This document shows positions 1 through 9,199 of a stretch of 63,037 bases of DNA, piece after piece. The DNA is taken from the NCBI GenBank assembly GCA_002070505.1, contig MWDJ01000017.1, forward strand, positions 1-63,037. Direction: 5' to 3'. Each line of letters begins with the position of its first letter. Position 1 is the first letter of the stretch. The notes below the pieces were generated by a model. That model was given only the letters and a program-made list of their open reading frames with translations. It searched no databases and was not told where the DNA came from. The translations under genes and the position numbers were made by a program. Source of the DNA: Bacteroidetes bacterium ADurb.Bin145 (GTDB taxonomy: Bacteria > Bacteroidota > Bacteroidia > Bacteroidales > VadinHA17).

Positions 1-100
1 GAACATGTATTTATTAACAATAATCATATAATATATTAACAATCAATTAGTTACTATTTTTTGTCATGTACTAAGCATTTAACATTAAAATCTGGCAGGG

Positions 101-532
101 ATGGGAGATCTTCTCAGAAAACTTAATTATAAAGGATACAAGAGAATAGCTTTGATTAATGCTGAAGAGGACTTCAAAAAAGCCTTCTCGGAGGAATTGA
201 AGGATATAATAACAGACTTTGAAATTGATCAGCGCTGCCCATATGAGTTCATGATATTATTTGTCAGGACACTTGCAGACGTTGAAAGGCTCGCTCCGGC
301 AGCTCTTCATAATCTCACTGCCGATGGGATCCTGTGGTTTTGTTATCCGAAGAAAACTTCGGGGAAATACGTTGCAGGACCGGAACGGGATAAAGGATGG
401 AAAACTCTCAATAATGCCGGATTCCACGGGGTCAGGATGGTCGCTGTTGATGATGACTGGGCCGCCATGAGGTTCAGGAATATTAAATTCATCAAGTCGG
501 CATCAAAAAGGTTCAGGGAAAATAATCAATAA
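101..532 (+). CDS. conserved hypothetical protein
   Basis: This 143-residue cytoplasmic protein has no signal peptide and no membrane segment. It is a mixed alpha/beta sequence with a central stretch around GILWFCYPKK (residues 76-85) and a conserved-looking VDDDWAAMRFR near the C-terminus. The size and the WFCYPKK and DDDWAAMR patterns resemble small DUF3052-like proteins, but I do not recognise it with certainty and no function can be assigned. The ATG is preceded by GGCAGGG, a weak ribosome binding site. It is followed after 16 bp by the alkyltransferase gene on the same strand, so the two may be co-transcribed. Confidence 0.7.
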   Translation: MGDLLRKLNYKGYKRIALINAEEDFKKAFSEELKDIITDFEIDQRCPYEFMILFVRTLADVERLAPAALHNLTADGILWFCYPKKTSGKYVAGPERDKGWKTLNNAGFHGVRMVAVDDDWAAMRFRNIKFIKSASKRFRENNQ

Positions 533-548
533 TATCCGTACCAGTGCT

Positions 549-1079
549 ATGATCAGAACAGTCAAAATTGAAACACCAGTTGGCGAGATGGTTGCTGCCG
601 CGACAAAGGATGGGATATGCCTTCTCGAATTCACGGACAGGAGACCTGATTCTGATCTTCTTGAATCAATTGCAAAAATGCTGGGGTCAGAAGTGAAAGA
701 GGGAAGCAATAAGCATCTCCGATCGCTAAAGAAACAGCTGAGGGAATATTTCAAGGGGAAAAGAAAAGAGTTCTCTGTTCCACTTGTCACTCCTGGGACC
801 GATTTTCAACAGGCTGTATGGAAAAACCTTAAAAAGATCCCTTTCGGCACAACCTTATCTTATGGTGAACAGGCTAAAAATCTGAAAAGTATAAAATCAG
901 CGAGAGCTGTAGCACAGGCTAATTCTTCGAACAGGATAGCAATACTGATCCCGTGCCACAGGATAATCGGATCAGATGGTTCCCTTGTTGGATATGGCGG
1001 GGGTCTGGAACGAAAGAAATGGCTGTTGAACCATGAAAGAAAATTTTCCGGCAAAGCGGTAGAGCTTGATCTTTTCTGA
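549..1079 (+). CDS. ogt: methylated-DNA--protein-cysteine methyltransferase
   Basis: This suicide repair enzyme transfers the methyl group from O6-methylguanine (and O4-methylthymine) in DNA to its own cysteine. The active-site motif IPCHRII is visible with Cys136, inside the typical C-terminal domain (FQQAVWKNLKKIPFGTTLSYGEQAK at about 86-110, then the arginine-finger region SARAVAQA). The length of 176 residues fits the Ogt/MGMT family without an N-terminal AdaA domain, so it is a repair enzyme rather than the Ada regulator. It lies 16 bp after the preceding small gene. Family assignment is firm. Confidence 0.95.
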   Translation: MIRTVKIETPVGEMVAAATKDGICLLEFTDRRPDSDLLESIAKMLGSEVKEGSNKHLRSLKKQLREYFKGKRKEFSVPLVTPGTDFQQAVWKNLKKIPFGTTLSYGEQAKNLKSIKSARAVAQANSSNRIAILIPCHRIIGSDGSLVGYGGGLERKKWLLNHERKFSGKAVELDLF

Positions 1080-1103
1080 CAAGTCTTACATAAATATTTA
1101 TAA

Positions 1104-1460
1104 ATGAAACAGTTATTTTACGGAAAGTACTTTTTTGTCCTTCCGGCAATATCTATTATTTTAATAGTGTCTGGTTGTGCACAAAGTGAAGAGGTTGGTC
1201 AATGTCTTACCGGTCATACTTATGGTTTCTTCGGCGGGCTTTGGCATGGATTCATTGCCACTTTCGATTTCATTAGTATGCTTTTCAATAACAAAATCAC
1301 AATGTATGCCCAGAATAACAACGGTGGGTTATATGCACTGGGGTTCCTTCTCGGAAGCGGCGGCTGGGGTTTCTTTGGCGGAAAAGGTATAAAAAAGGTC
1401 CAGCATACGCGGGTAAATATCAACTCGCAGAAATTTGACAATGCTGAGATAATTGACTGA
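1104..1460 (+). CDS. small putative lipoprotein, glycine-rich C-terminal half
   Basis: This is a 118-residue protein with an N-terminal hydrophobic segment ending in VSGC (Cys25), a lipobox-like site that suggests a lipoprotein. The mature part contains GHTYGFFGGLWHGF, a short hydrophobic stretch, and a glycine-rich run ending GWGFFGGKGIKK. Its arrangement of one signal segment and two short Gly/Phe-rich hydrophobic segments looks like small conserved Bacteroidota envelope proteins, but no function is known to me. It starts 24 bp after ogt and ends 5 bp before the esterase gene, so it may be in an operon with the esterase. Confidence 0.65.
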   Translation: MKQLFYGKYFFVLPAISIILIVSGCAQSEEVGQCLTGHTYGFFGGLWHGFIATFDFISMLFNNKITMYAQNNNGGLYALGFLLGSGGWGFFGGKGIKKVQHTRVNINSQKFDNAEIID

Positions 1461-1465
1461 TCTTT

Positions 1466-2326
1466 ATGAAATATTTCTTCATTATTCTTTTCAGTATTTT
1501 AATCTCCCACTGTTGTGCACAGAACAAGGGGCTTTACAATTTATGGCCTGATAAGGTTCCCGGCGAAACCAGCCTGAAAAAAGAACCAGTTGTCGATACC
1601 ACAAGAAAAGACGGGGTCCTCAGATATTCGGAGATCACAAACCCGGCCATAGAAGTGTGGCTGACACCCACGGGAAAAGAAAGCAATCCCGCAGTTGTGG
1701 TATGCCCGGGGGGAGCATATTCGTACATCGCATACAGCAAGGAAGGCACGGAAATCGCGGAATGGCTCAATAAGTGCGGTATTAATGCATTTATTCTCCA
1801 GTACCGGGTACCGCAGAAACAAAATGGAGCACTTCAGGATGCCCAGAGGGCTTTGAGAGTTATCCGCAGTAAAGCGAGCGAGTGGAAAACAGATCCGGAT
1901 AAAGTCGGGATAATGGGATTTTCAGCAGGAGGCAGCTTAAGTGCAAGAATTTCAATTCTGCATTATAAAGAAACATATAAGCCTGTTGATAGTAAAGACA
2001 GTCTTTCATGCCGGCCAGACTATACGATGCTTATTTACCCGGCATATCTTGATCAGGGTGAGAACAGAACTCTTACTCCTGAACTGAAAATCAACGGGAA
2101 TGTCCCTCCAGTATTCATATTCCAGACATCTGATGACACCTACGGGAACAGTGCACTGGTAATGGCAGGAGCTCTGAGAGATGCAGGTTTTCATTCCGAG
2201 CTGCATTACCTTTCTGAAGGCGGGCATGGGTATGGACTGAGGTCCGGGAATGTTGCTGCTGAGACCTGGCCACTGCTTGCAGAAAAATGGCTCAATAAAA
2301 CTATCGCTTCACTAACCAAAAAATAA
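1466..2326 (+). CDS. secreted alpha/beta-hydrolase (xylan/acyl esterase-like)
   Basis: This is a 286-residue alpha/beta-hydrolase of the BD-FAE/Axe group, which often removes acetyl or feruloyl groups from plant polysaccharides. A signal peptide ends near HCCAQ (residues 15-19). The oxyanion-hole sequence VVVCPGGAY (78-85), the nucleophile elbow GFSAGG (Ser153), an Asp in FQTSDDTYG and the His in EGGHGYGL complete the catalytic triad. Substrate is inferred from the family only; no polysaccharide utilisation locus adjoins it, although two glycosidases lie about 8 kb away. The start ATG is 5 bp after the preceding stop. Confidence 0.88.
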   Translation: MKYFFIILFSILISHCCAQNKGLYNLWPDKVPGETSLKKEPVVDTTRKDGVLRYSEITNPAIEVWLTPTGKESNPAVVVCPGGAYSYIAYSKEGTEIAEWLNKCGINAFILQYRVPQKQNGALQDAQRALRVIRSKASEWKTDPDKVGIMGFSAGGSLSARISILHYKETYKPVDSKDSLSCRPDYTMLIYPAYLDQGENRTLTPELKINGNVPPVFIFQTSDDTYGNSALVMAGALRDAGFHSELHYLSEGGHGYGLRSGNVAAETWPLLAEKWLNKTIASLTKK

Positions 2327-2358
2327 ACTACCTGATGAAATCGACCGGAAAGCGCTAG

Positions 2359-2493
2359 ACCAAGGGTGTGGTGGCACTGGATGAATGGCAATGTGACGAA
2401 AGAGGATATCCGGGACCTGAGAACATTTATAAGCTTACAAAAGACCAGAGTTCATGGAAAATTAAAAGAAATGCCTTTATTTGTGATTTGTAG
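2359..2493 (+). pseudogene. possible 3' remnant of a lost gene
   Basis: Between the esterase and the porin there is a 44-codon open stretch following an in-frame TAG. It reads as plausible protein: KGVVALDEWQCDERG near its start, then YPGPENIYKLTKDQSSW, ending in a TAG two bases before the porin ATG. The composition (Trp, Cys, Pro-Gly-Pro) looks like the end of a real protein rather than random translation. There is no start codon context or upstream coding frame, so I read it as the tail of a deleted gene. It could also be chance. Confidence 0.35.
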
Positions 2494-2495
2494 TT

Positions 2496-3503
2496 ATGCA
2501 AAAAAGTCTGACCGGATATAAAAGACGACTGGCGTTATTCAGTTTTCTTGCAATAGGGACACTCCTATCAGGACAGGAAACAGGTGAAAAACGTTCAGAG
2601 TACATTCCTGATATTGATGGTATCCTGAAGACTAAAGTGGAGTATGACCTTAACAGATCCCTGATCCGTTTTGAAGTAAGGAATGCCCGGTTCGGTGCAA
2701 AGGGAAAAATAAACGACTTTATGTCGTATAAAGCTGAAATCGATCTTTCTGACGAAGGGAAAATGAAAATGCTTGACGCTTTCGTCAGGTTCTCCCCGCT
2801 CAGGAATCTGGATTTCTACCTTGGGCAGAGAAAGATACCTTTCAGCACTGATTATTTACGCAACCCTGCAGAGAATATTTTTGCCAACCGCTCATTCTTA
2901 ACCAAATATATAAACGATGGCATGAGGGATATCGGCTTCTATGCCGATTACAGATTCAATATGGAATTCCCGCTTGAAATGCTGGTTGGTGCGGTGAATG
3001 GAACCGGGAATAATAACCCTCAATGGATATCCAGACCGAATTTTGTAGGAAGGATAATTGCAGGGTCTGACAAAGGATTCCGTGCTGCCTTTAACTCTTA
3101 TTTAGGTGAAGCGAAGGACAAAGAAAAACTCGCCATGTTCGGCGGTGAACTAAGGTATTCCACGGGTTCATTTTTTATAGAATCGGAGTATATAAGAAGG
3201 AACTGGACCGATACCCTTTCGGTCAGGCAGCATGACGATGGACTTTATATTCATTCATACTATAATTTCACATTTAAGGATAAATTGTTTTATATCATCA
3301 CACCTACTGTCAGATGGGATTTCATAGGGAATTCCGTTTTTAATAATGAGATCGATGCGAACAGGATCACTCTGGGTGTAAACATAGGATTTGAACCCAG
3401 ACAGTTCTATTCCGAGATCAGGTTGAATTACGAGAACTATTTAAGAGGAAATCTGCCGGTTCATACCGACAAACTGACTCTTGAATTCATTGCGAGGTTC
3501 TGA
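2496..3503 (+). CDS. OprP/OprO-like outer-membrane porin
   Basis: This is a 335-residue outer-membrane beta-barrel of the phosphate-selective porin O/P family. An N-terminal signal segment (residues 1 to about 26, ending LLSGQ) is followed by alternating beta-strand patterns. The family landmarks RFGAKGKINDFMSYKAEID, LDFYLGQRKIPFS and GMRDIGFYADYRF are visible, and the chain ends in an aromatic residue (EFIARF), as barrel proteins do for Bam recognition. The true solute is unknown, because members of this family in Bacteroidota are not all phosphate pores. It lies 83 bp before the hydroxyacid operon and could supply its outer-membrane entry. Confidence 0.85.
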   Translation: MQKSLTGYKRRLALFSFLAIGTLLSGQETGEKRSEYIPDIDGILKTKVEYDLNRSLIRFEVRNARFGAKGKINDFMSYKAEIDLSDEGKMKMLDAFVRFSPLRNLDFYLGQRKIPFSTDYLRNPAENIFANRSFLTKYINDGMRDIGFYADYRFNMEFPLEMLVGAVNGTGNNNPQWISRPNFVGRIIAGSDKGFRAAFNSYLGEAKDKEKLAMFGGELRYSTGSFFIESEYIRRNWTDTLSVRQHDDGLYIHSYYNFTFKDKLFYIITPTVRWDFIGNSVFNNEIDANRITLGVNIGFEPRQFYSEIRLNYENYLRGNLPVHTDKLTLEFIARF

Positions 3504-3586
3504 TTCAAACAACCCGGATTTGTAATATATAATTTAATGGCGCATTTAAAGAACAGGAAAAATTAACCTATTATTACCTCAGAAAT

Positions 3587-4867
3587 ATGGTTTACAACCT
3601 GGCATACGGAAAAAGTGGTCATTCAATTGAATTACCTGACAATTATAATATTGATCTTATTGAACCAAAATGGAACGATGGTCTGCCTGATCAGTCCGGT
3701 GCTGTTTGTGAAGCACTGAGGAATCCTTACAAAACCAAATCCCTCAAAGAGATTGCCAATGCCGGAGATAAAGTTGGCATTATCTTCAGTGATATTACAA
3801 GGGCAACACCTTATCATGTAATGATCCCGGCAATACTGGGCGAACTTAAACATATACCAAAGGATAATATAATATTCTTCTGCGCTAACGGGACCCACAG
3901 ACTGGCCACAGACCAGGAATTAATCAATATACTCGGTGAAAAAGTAGTGTCAGGTTTCAGGATCATACAAAATGATGCAAATAATTCTGACCAACATACT
4001 TATGTCGGGAACACAAAATCCGGCAATTCAATCTTTCTGAATAAAGAGATCCTTGAATGCAGGGTTAAGATCCTTACGGGTTTCATCGAACCCCATTTCT
4101 TTGCCGGATTCTCAGGGGGAGGAAAAGCTCTTATACCCGGGCTGGCGTCAGTGGAAACAATTAAATTCAACCATTCAATTAGCCACCTGTCCCATGAAAA
4201 AACAAGATGGGGCATTACATACGGGAATCCTCTCTGGGAGGAGATAATGGAGGCCGCAGAATTGGTGCCTGGCTTGTTCCTGCTTAACGTGGCCCTTAAT
4301 AAAAGAAAAGAGATAACGGGAGTTTTTGCAGGTGATCTGAGAACAGCTCATAAAGCCGGTTGCAGGTTTGTAAAGGAATCAGCAATGGTTCCTGTAAAAA
4401 AATTGTACGATATTGTGATCACAAGTAATTCAGGATATCCGCTCGATCTTAATGTTTACCAGACTGTCAAGGGGATGAGCGCTGCTTCGGAGATAATCAG
4501 GGAAGGCGGAACAATTATAATGGCTGCCGAGTGCTGGGACGGGATACCATCAGGAAGCGATTATGAAACTATTCTCAGATCAGTCGGAAGTGTTGATGCC
4601 CTGATGCAGTTCATTGTAAAAAATGAAGATCACCTAAAAGATACGTGGCAGATTTTCTTCCAGGCGATGGTGCAGAAGAAAGCTGAAGTATATATGTTCA
4701 GTGATAAGCTTAGCCACGATCAGATAAAGCTGGCTCTGTTAAATCCGGTTGAAGATATTGCCGGTCTTACTGATGAACTTGTAAAGAAAAAGGGAAGCCG
4801 GGCAATGATCTGTGTATTACCTGAAGGTCCTCTTACAATGCCATATCTAAGTGTAGAAAATGATTAA
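3587..4867 (+). CDS. larA: LarA-family nickel-pincer 2-hydroxyacid racemase
   Basis: This 426-residue protein is of the LarA family, whose founder interconverts L- and D-lactate by hydride transfer to a nickel-pincer nucleotide. Known functional residues of Lactobacillus LarA align at a constant offset of four: H104 (for H108), H170 (H174), K180 (K184, the cofactor-linking lysine) and H196 (H200). These lie in CANGTHR, IEPHFFAGFSGGGKALIPG and KFNHS. An Asp/Arg pair is present in SDITRATP. Many homologues act on other 2-hydroxyacids such as malate, hydroxyglutarate or phenyllactate, so lactate is not proven. It heads a four-gene run with an aminotransferase, a glycerate kinase and a permease. 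The cofactor genes larB, larC and larE are not in this window. Confidence 0.88.
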   Translation: MVYNLAYGKSGHSIELPDNYNIDLIEPKWNDGLPDQSGAVCEALRNPYKTKSLKEIANAGDKVGIIFSDITRATPYHVMIPAILGELKHIPKDNIIFFCANGTHRLATDQELINILGEKVVSGFRIIQNDANNSDQHTYVGNTKSGNSIFLNKEILECRVKILTGFIEPHFFAGFSGGGKALIPGLASVETIKFNHSISHLSHEKTRWGITYGNPLWEEIMEAAELVPGLFLLNVALNKRKEITGVFAGDLRTAHKAGCRFVKESAMVPVKKLYDIVITSNSGYPLDLNVYQTVKGMSAASEIIREGGTIIMAAECWDGIPSGSDYETILRSVGSVDALMQFIVKNEDHLKDTWQIFFQAMVQKKAEVYMFSDKLSHDQIKLALLNPVEDIAGLTDELVKKKGSRAMICVLPEGPLTMPYLSVEND

Positions 4868-4918
4868 GAGAAATCGGAATAAAATATAACTAATTAAGAA
4901 TCATAAACCTAACTACCT

Positions 4919-6028
4919 ATGTTAAACGAACTTAAACCAAAAAGGCGTTTTCTGATGGGACCCGGTCCCAGCGACGTTAATCCCAGAGTTCTTCAGGCTC
5001 TGTCCTCTCCGATGATAGGACATCTCGACCCTCAGTTCATCCAGATAATGGACGAGGTAATGGATATGACACGGCAGGTTTTCCAGACTAAAAACGAGTT
5101 TACTTCAGCAATATCTGCCACGGGAACTGCCGGAATGGAGACTTGCCTGGTGAATTTGCTGGAACCCGGCGACACTGCCGTCATCTGTGTACATGGTGTA
5201 TTCGGAGGCAGAATGTGTGAAATAGCTGAAAGATGTGGCGCCAAAGTGGTAAGAGTGGATGCACGCTGGGGTGATCCAATCGATCCGGCAAAGGTAAGGG
5301 AAGCTCTCGAACAATGTGAGCCAAAATTAGTTGCAATAGTACACGCAGAGACGTCAACCGGAGTATTGCAGCCGCTGGGTGAAATAAGCAAAATAGTAAG
5401 GGATGCCGGAGCTCTTTTTCTTGTCGACGCTGTAACTTCCCTTGGCGGTACCCAGCTTAAAATAGATGAGTGGGGCATTGATGCTGTTTACAGTGGTTCT
5501 CAGAAATGTATCTCAGCTCCTCCCGGATTATCTCCCGTCTCTTTCAATACAAAGGCATTGGAAGCTATCGATTCCAGGAAATCAAAGGTACAGAGCTTCT
5601 ATCTGGATATATCTCTGATCAGGAAATACTGGACCGGTGCCAAAAGGGTTTATCATCATACCGGCCCTATATCGATGGTATACGCGATGCATGAAGCATT
5701 AAGGATCGTGCTTGAAGAGGGGCTTGAGGCCCGCTTTGAAAGGCACATGAACAACCATATGAAGCTGAGAAAGGGCCTTGAAGATATGGGTTTTGAATTT
5801 GTCGTTGCCCCGGAATACAGGCTCCCTATGCTCAATGCCATTAAGGTTCCCCAGGGGGTTGACGATGCTGCTGTGCGCGGACGTTTGCTTAATGAATATA
5901 ATATTGAGATCGGGGCAGGACTCGGAGATTTTGCCGGGAAAGTCTGGAGAATAGGATTAATGGGAGAAAGCTGCACTCCGAATCATATTAATATGCTTCT
6001 TGGCGCCCTTAAAAATATCCTTGGATAA
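4919..6028 (+). CDS. class V aminotransferase (alanine/serine--glyoxylate type)
   Basis: This is a 369-residue PLP enzyme of the serine-pyruvate / alanine-glyoxylate aminotransferase group. The N-terminal FLMGPGPSDVNPRVL, the PLP-contacting Asp170 (LFLVDAVTSLGG) and the Schiff-base lysine K196 in SGSQKCISAPPG are visible. Family members move an amino group from serine or alanine to glyoxylate, giving glycine plus hydroxypyruvate or pyruvate; some act on phosphonates or aspartate. Its position between the racemase (51 bp upstream) and glycerate kinase (39 bp downstream) favours a role in glyoxylate/hydroxypyruvate/glycerate flow. No hydroxypyruvate reductase is visible nearby, which leaves one step unassigned. 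Confidence 0.87.
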   Translation: MLNELKPKRRFLMGPGPSDVNPRVLQALSSPMIGHLDPQFIQIMDEVMDMTRQVFQTKNEFTSAISATGTAGMETCLVNLLEPGDTAVICVHGVFGGRMCEIAERCGAKVVRVDARWGDPIDPAKVREALEQCEPKLVAIVHAETSTGVLQPLGEISKIVRDAGALFLVDAVTSLGGTQLKIDEWGIDAVYSGSQKCISAPPGLSPVSFNTKALEAIDSRKSKVQSFYLDISLIRKYWTGAKRVYHHTGPISMVYAMHEALRIVLEEGLEARFERHMNNHMKLRKGLEDMGFEFVVAPEYRLPMLNAIKVPQGVDDAAVRGRLLNEYNIEIGAGLGDFAGKVWRIGLMGESCTPNHINMLLGALKNILG

Positions 6029-6067
6029 AATATTGATACTGAACTATTGTTGAGTAAGTAAAGCGTT

Positions 6068-7387
6068 ATGGAGAATGACCTGAGAAAAATAATCAAAGAG
6101 ATTTTCCTTGCCGGTGTCAATATAGTCAAGCCTGATGTCCTGATCCCTCATTTCGTCTCCCTGGAAAAGGACGTATTAATTATTGAGAAACACAGGTTTC
6201 AGCTTGCTGATATCAGGAACATATTTCTAATCGGTGCAGGTAAGGCCAGCGCTTTAATGGCGCAGGCTATGGAAAATATACTGGGACCAAGGATCACTGC
6301 CGGCCATATAGTAACCAAATATGGCCATTCTGTCCCCCTTAAATATGCAGGAGTCACTGAAGCCGGTCATCCTGTGCCTGATGAGAACGGCTTAAGAGGC
6401 ACCGAAAATATTGTTTCGATTGTCAGCAGGGCCTCCGAAGATGATCTTGTCATCTGTGTTATATCAGGAGGAGGTTCTGCACTTCTGACTGATGTGCCTG
6501 ACGCTTGCTCGCTTAATGACCTGAAGGCACTTACAGATCTGCTTCTTAAAAGCGGGGCAAATATCAATGAGATGAACTGCATCCGCAAACATCTGTCAAA
6601 AGTTAAAGGAGGGATGTTGTCACATACTGCATATCCGGCGAGGGTTGTAAGTCTGATCCTTTCGGACGTTATCGGGGATCCTCTCGATGTAATTGCATCC
6701 GGACCAACGGCTCCTGATCCCACGACATTCCGGGATGCACTGGGTATTATTGAAAAATACGGCATAAGTGATAATGTACCAGGAAATATCATAGAGATCC
6801 TGAATGATGGAATCCTGAAAAAACGGAAAGAGACTCTGAAAGAATCTGATGAAGCTTTCAGGCTTACTACCAATCTGGTGATCGGTAATAATAGTCTGGC
6901 GTTACAGAAGGCAAAAGAGAAAGCTGAAGCATACGGATATTCCGCGAAGATTATTACTAACGCTATCCGTTCGGATGTCAGTGATGCAGCCGATTTTATT
7001 TTCAGCAGTCTCGTAAAATTAAAGAATGAAAATGCAGGGATTAAATCCTGTCTGCTTTTTGGCGGTGAACCGACAATTAAAATAACCGGGAACGGTCTTG
7101 GTGGAAGGAATCAACATCTTGCGCTTCTTATGGCTGAAAAACTTAAAGATTTGCGGGGAGTGATCTTTTTAGCCGGAGGCACCGACGGGACCGATGGACC
7201 AACAGATGCTGCAGGAGCTATTGCAGATCCGGGAACAGTGAAGCGGTCGGAAATTCTTGGCCTTGATATAAAGAAATTCATTTCTGATTGTGATTCAAAC
7301 AATTTCTTCAGGCAGGAAGGCGGTCTCATAATAACCGGCCCCACACAGACAAATGTTATGGATTTAATGATAGTACTGATCAATTAG
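6068..7387 (+). CDS. glycerate 2-kinase, GckA/TtuD (MOFRL) type
   Basis: This 439-residue glycerate kinase of the MOFRL class normally phosphorylates D-glycerate to 2-phosphoglycerate with ATP, feeding lower glycolysis. The N-terminal half contains IGAGKASALMAQA and the SGGGSALLTDVP loop. The C-terminal MOFRL domain carries GGRNQHLALLMAE and AGGTDGTDGPTDAAGA, which are hallmarks of the family. It is co-directional with the aminotransferase and permease with 37-39 bp gaps, consistent with one transcript. This enzyme class is stereospecific for D-glycerate, which makes the neighbouring racemase interesting as a supplier of that isomer (inference). Confidence 0.92.
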   Translation: MENDLRKIIKEIFLAGVNIVKPDVLIPHFVSLEKDVLIIEKHRFQLADIRNIFLIGAGKASALMAQAMENILGPRITAGHIVTKYGHSVPLKYAGVTEAGHPVPDENGLRGTENIVSIVSRASEDDLVICVISGGGSALLTDVPDACSLNDLKALTDLLLKSGANINEMNCIRKHLSKVKGGMLSHTAYPARVVSLILSDVIGDPLDVIASGPTAPDPTTFRDALGIIEKYGISDNVPGNIIEILNDGILKKRKETLKESDEAFRLTTNLVIGNNSLALQKAKEKAEAYGYSAKIITNAIRSDVSDAADFIFSSLVKLKNENAGIKSCLLFGGEPTIKITGNGLGGRNQHLALLMAEKLKDLRGVIFLAGGTDGTDGPTDAAGAIADPGTVKRSEILGLDIKKFISDCDSNNFFRQEGGLIITGPTQTNVMDLMIVLIN

Positions 7388-7424
7388 TATAGATTTAGTC
7401 AATTAATAAAATTATTGCATTAAT

Positions 7425-9173
7425 ATGAATTGGACACAGGTTGTTGATCCCTTAAATAGTATTGTAATTTCGGCCCTTGTTGCTGCAATTCCAATTGTCT
7501 TTATCTTTTGGGCTCTGATAATCAGGAAAATGAAAGGTTATCTGGCGAGCCTCTTCACTGTTTTAATTGCTATTATTCTGGCGATAATTGTATACCGTAT
7601 GCCCGTGAAACTGGCGCTGGCTTCAACATGGCATGGTGCACTGTACGGCCTGTTACCTATTTGTTGGGTGATAATTGGTGCAATGTTCCTATATAACGTG
7701 ACTGTTAAAAGCGGCCAGTTCGAGATAATAAAGAATTTCATGGCATCTATCACTACTGACAGGCGGTTGCAGGCTTTGCTCGTTGCTTTCTCCTTCGGTG
7801 CCTTCCTTGAAGGCGCTGCAGGAATGGGAGCCCCGGTGGCAATAACCGCGGCAATGCTTGTTGGCCTGGGATTCAACCCCCTGTATGCTGCAGGCATTTG
7901 CCTTGTAGCCAATACAGCTCCGGTCGCTTTCGGATCAGTAGGTATTCCGGTTATAACTGCGGCACAGGTTGCAGGACTGCCAGAAATGACTGTTTCACAG
8001 ATGGTTGGAAGAACCCTGCCCCTCCTTGGATTAATTGTACCGCTTTACCTGGCTGTGATGATGTCAGGCTTTAAAAGATCTCTGGAAGTTTTGCCTGCCA
8101 TTTTTGTATCAGGCATTGTATTTGCCCTTGTTCAGTTCATGGTCTCGAATTATATTAATCCAATGCTGCCCGGGATACTTGCAGGACTTGCTTCAATAGT
8201 CAGCCTGGTTGTTTTATTGAAATACTGGAAACCAAAATCAATATGGAGATTTAAGGACGAAGCTCAGCAGACAATAACGACTGAGATTAAATATTCAACA
8301 GCTCAGATATTCAGGGCATGGTCACCTTTCATAATAATGACACTTATGATCATGGCCTGGGGTATGCAACCTGTAAAGGAGGCTCTGAATTCAGTCCTGG
8401 ATATAAAGTTCTTTATCCCGGGACTAAAAGAAACTATACTCAGGCCTGACAGCAGCGGCTTCCTGGACATTAAACCCTATGACTTCAATATACTTTCGAC
8501 TGCCGGGACAGCTACAATATTGTCAGCATTTATTTCACTGCCATTGATCGGTTTGAGTCTTAAGGACGGACTAAAAAGCTTTGCGGCAACTTTGAATCAG
8601 GTAAAATTCCCGATAATAACAATTGCCTCAATAGTAGGATTTGCTTTTGTAGCCAACAATTCAGGGATGTCAATAACAATTGCAATGGCACTGGCCGGTA
8701 CAGGCGTGTTATTTCCGTTCTTCTCCCCTGTACTGGGATGGCTCGGTGTATTTCTCACAGGTTCGGATACATCATCCAATGCTTTATTCTGCAAACTGCA
8801 GTATACTTCTGCACAAGCAATAGGTATTGATCCTGTATTATCTGTCGGAGCAAATGCCTCCGGCGGGGTTACCGGTAAAATGATCTCTCCACAGTCACTT
8901 GCTGTCGGAGCCGCTGCTGTAGGACTCGTTGGAAAAGAATCTGAACTGGCTCGTTTTACAATCAAGCACAGTCTGATATTGCTTCTCGTGATTAGCGTGA
9001 TAACAATTATCCAGGCTTATGTTGCCAAATGGTTCATTCCTGAATATGACATGATCGCAAGTGAAACACAAAAGGCTGTTACAGGAACAAATATGGGATT
9101 TGTATACCTGGCTGTGTTGGCAGCAATATTAATAATGCTGATGCTTATCGTTAAACTACTGAATAAAAAGTGA
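7425..9173 (+). CDS. L-lactate/glycolate permease family transporter (LctP)
   Basis: This 582-residue polytopic inner-membrane protein belongs to the lactate permease family (LldP/GlcA), proton symporters for lactate, glycolate and related 2-hydroxyacids. About 12-14 hydrophobic segments are visible. Family signatures are FGAFLEGAAGMGAPVAITAAML, NTAPVAFGSVGIP, and near the C-terminus GSDTSSNALFCKLQ and GGVTGKMISPQSLAVG. The C-terminal part ends in a further membrane helix. It is the last gene of the racemase-aminotransferase-kinase run. The substrate cannot be read from sequence; glycolate, lactate and glycerate are all compatible with the context. Confidence 0.92.
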   Translation: MNWTQVVDPLNSIVISALVAAIPIVFIFWALIIRKMKGYLASLFTVLIAIILAIIVYRMPVKLALASTWHGALYGLLPICWVIIGAMFLYNVTVKSGQFEIIKNFMASITTDRRLQALLVAFSFGAFLEGAAGMGAPVAITAAMLVGLGFNPLYAAGICLVANTAPVAFGSVGIPVITAAQVAGLPEMTVSQMVGRTLPLLGLIVPLYLAVMMSGFKRSLEVLPAIFVSGIVFALVQFMVSNYINPMLPGILAGLASIVSLVVLLKYWKPKSIWRFKDEAQQTITTEIKYSTAQIFRAWSPFIIMTLMIMAWGMQPVKEALNSVLDIKFFIPGLKETILRPDSSGFLDIKPYDFNILSTAGTATILSAFISLPLIGLSLKDGLKSFAATLNQVKFPIITIASIVGFAFVANNSGMSITIAMALAGTGVLFPFFSPVLGWLGVFLTGSDTSSNALFCKLQYTSAQAIGIDPVLSVGANASGGVTGKMISPQSLAVGAAAVGLVGKESELARFTIKHSLILLLVISVITIIQAYVAKWFIPEYDMIASETQKAVTGTNMGFVYLAVLAAILIMLMLIVKLLNKK

Positions 9174-9199
9174 AGCCCGGAGGAAAAGAAAGAAAGTTG

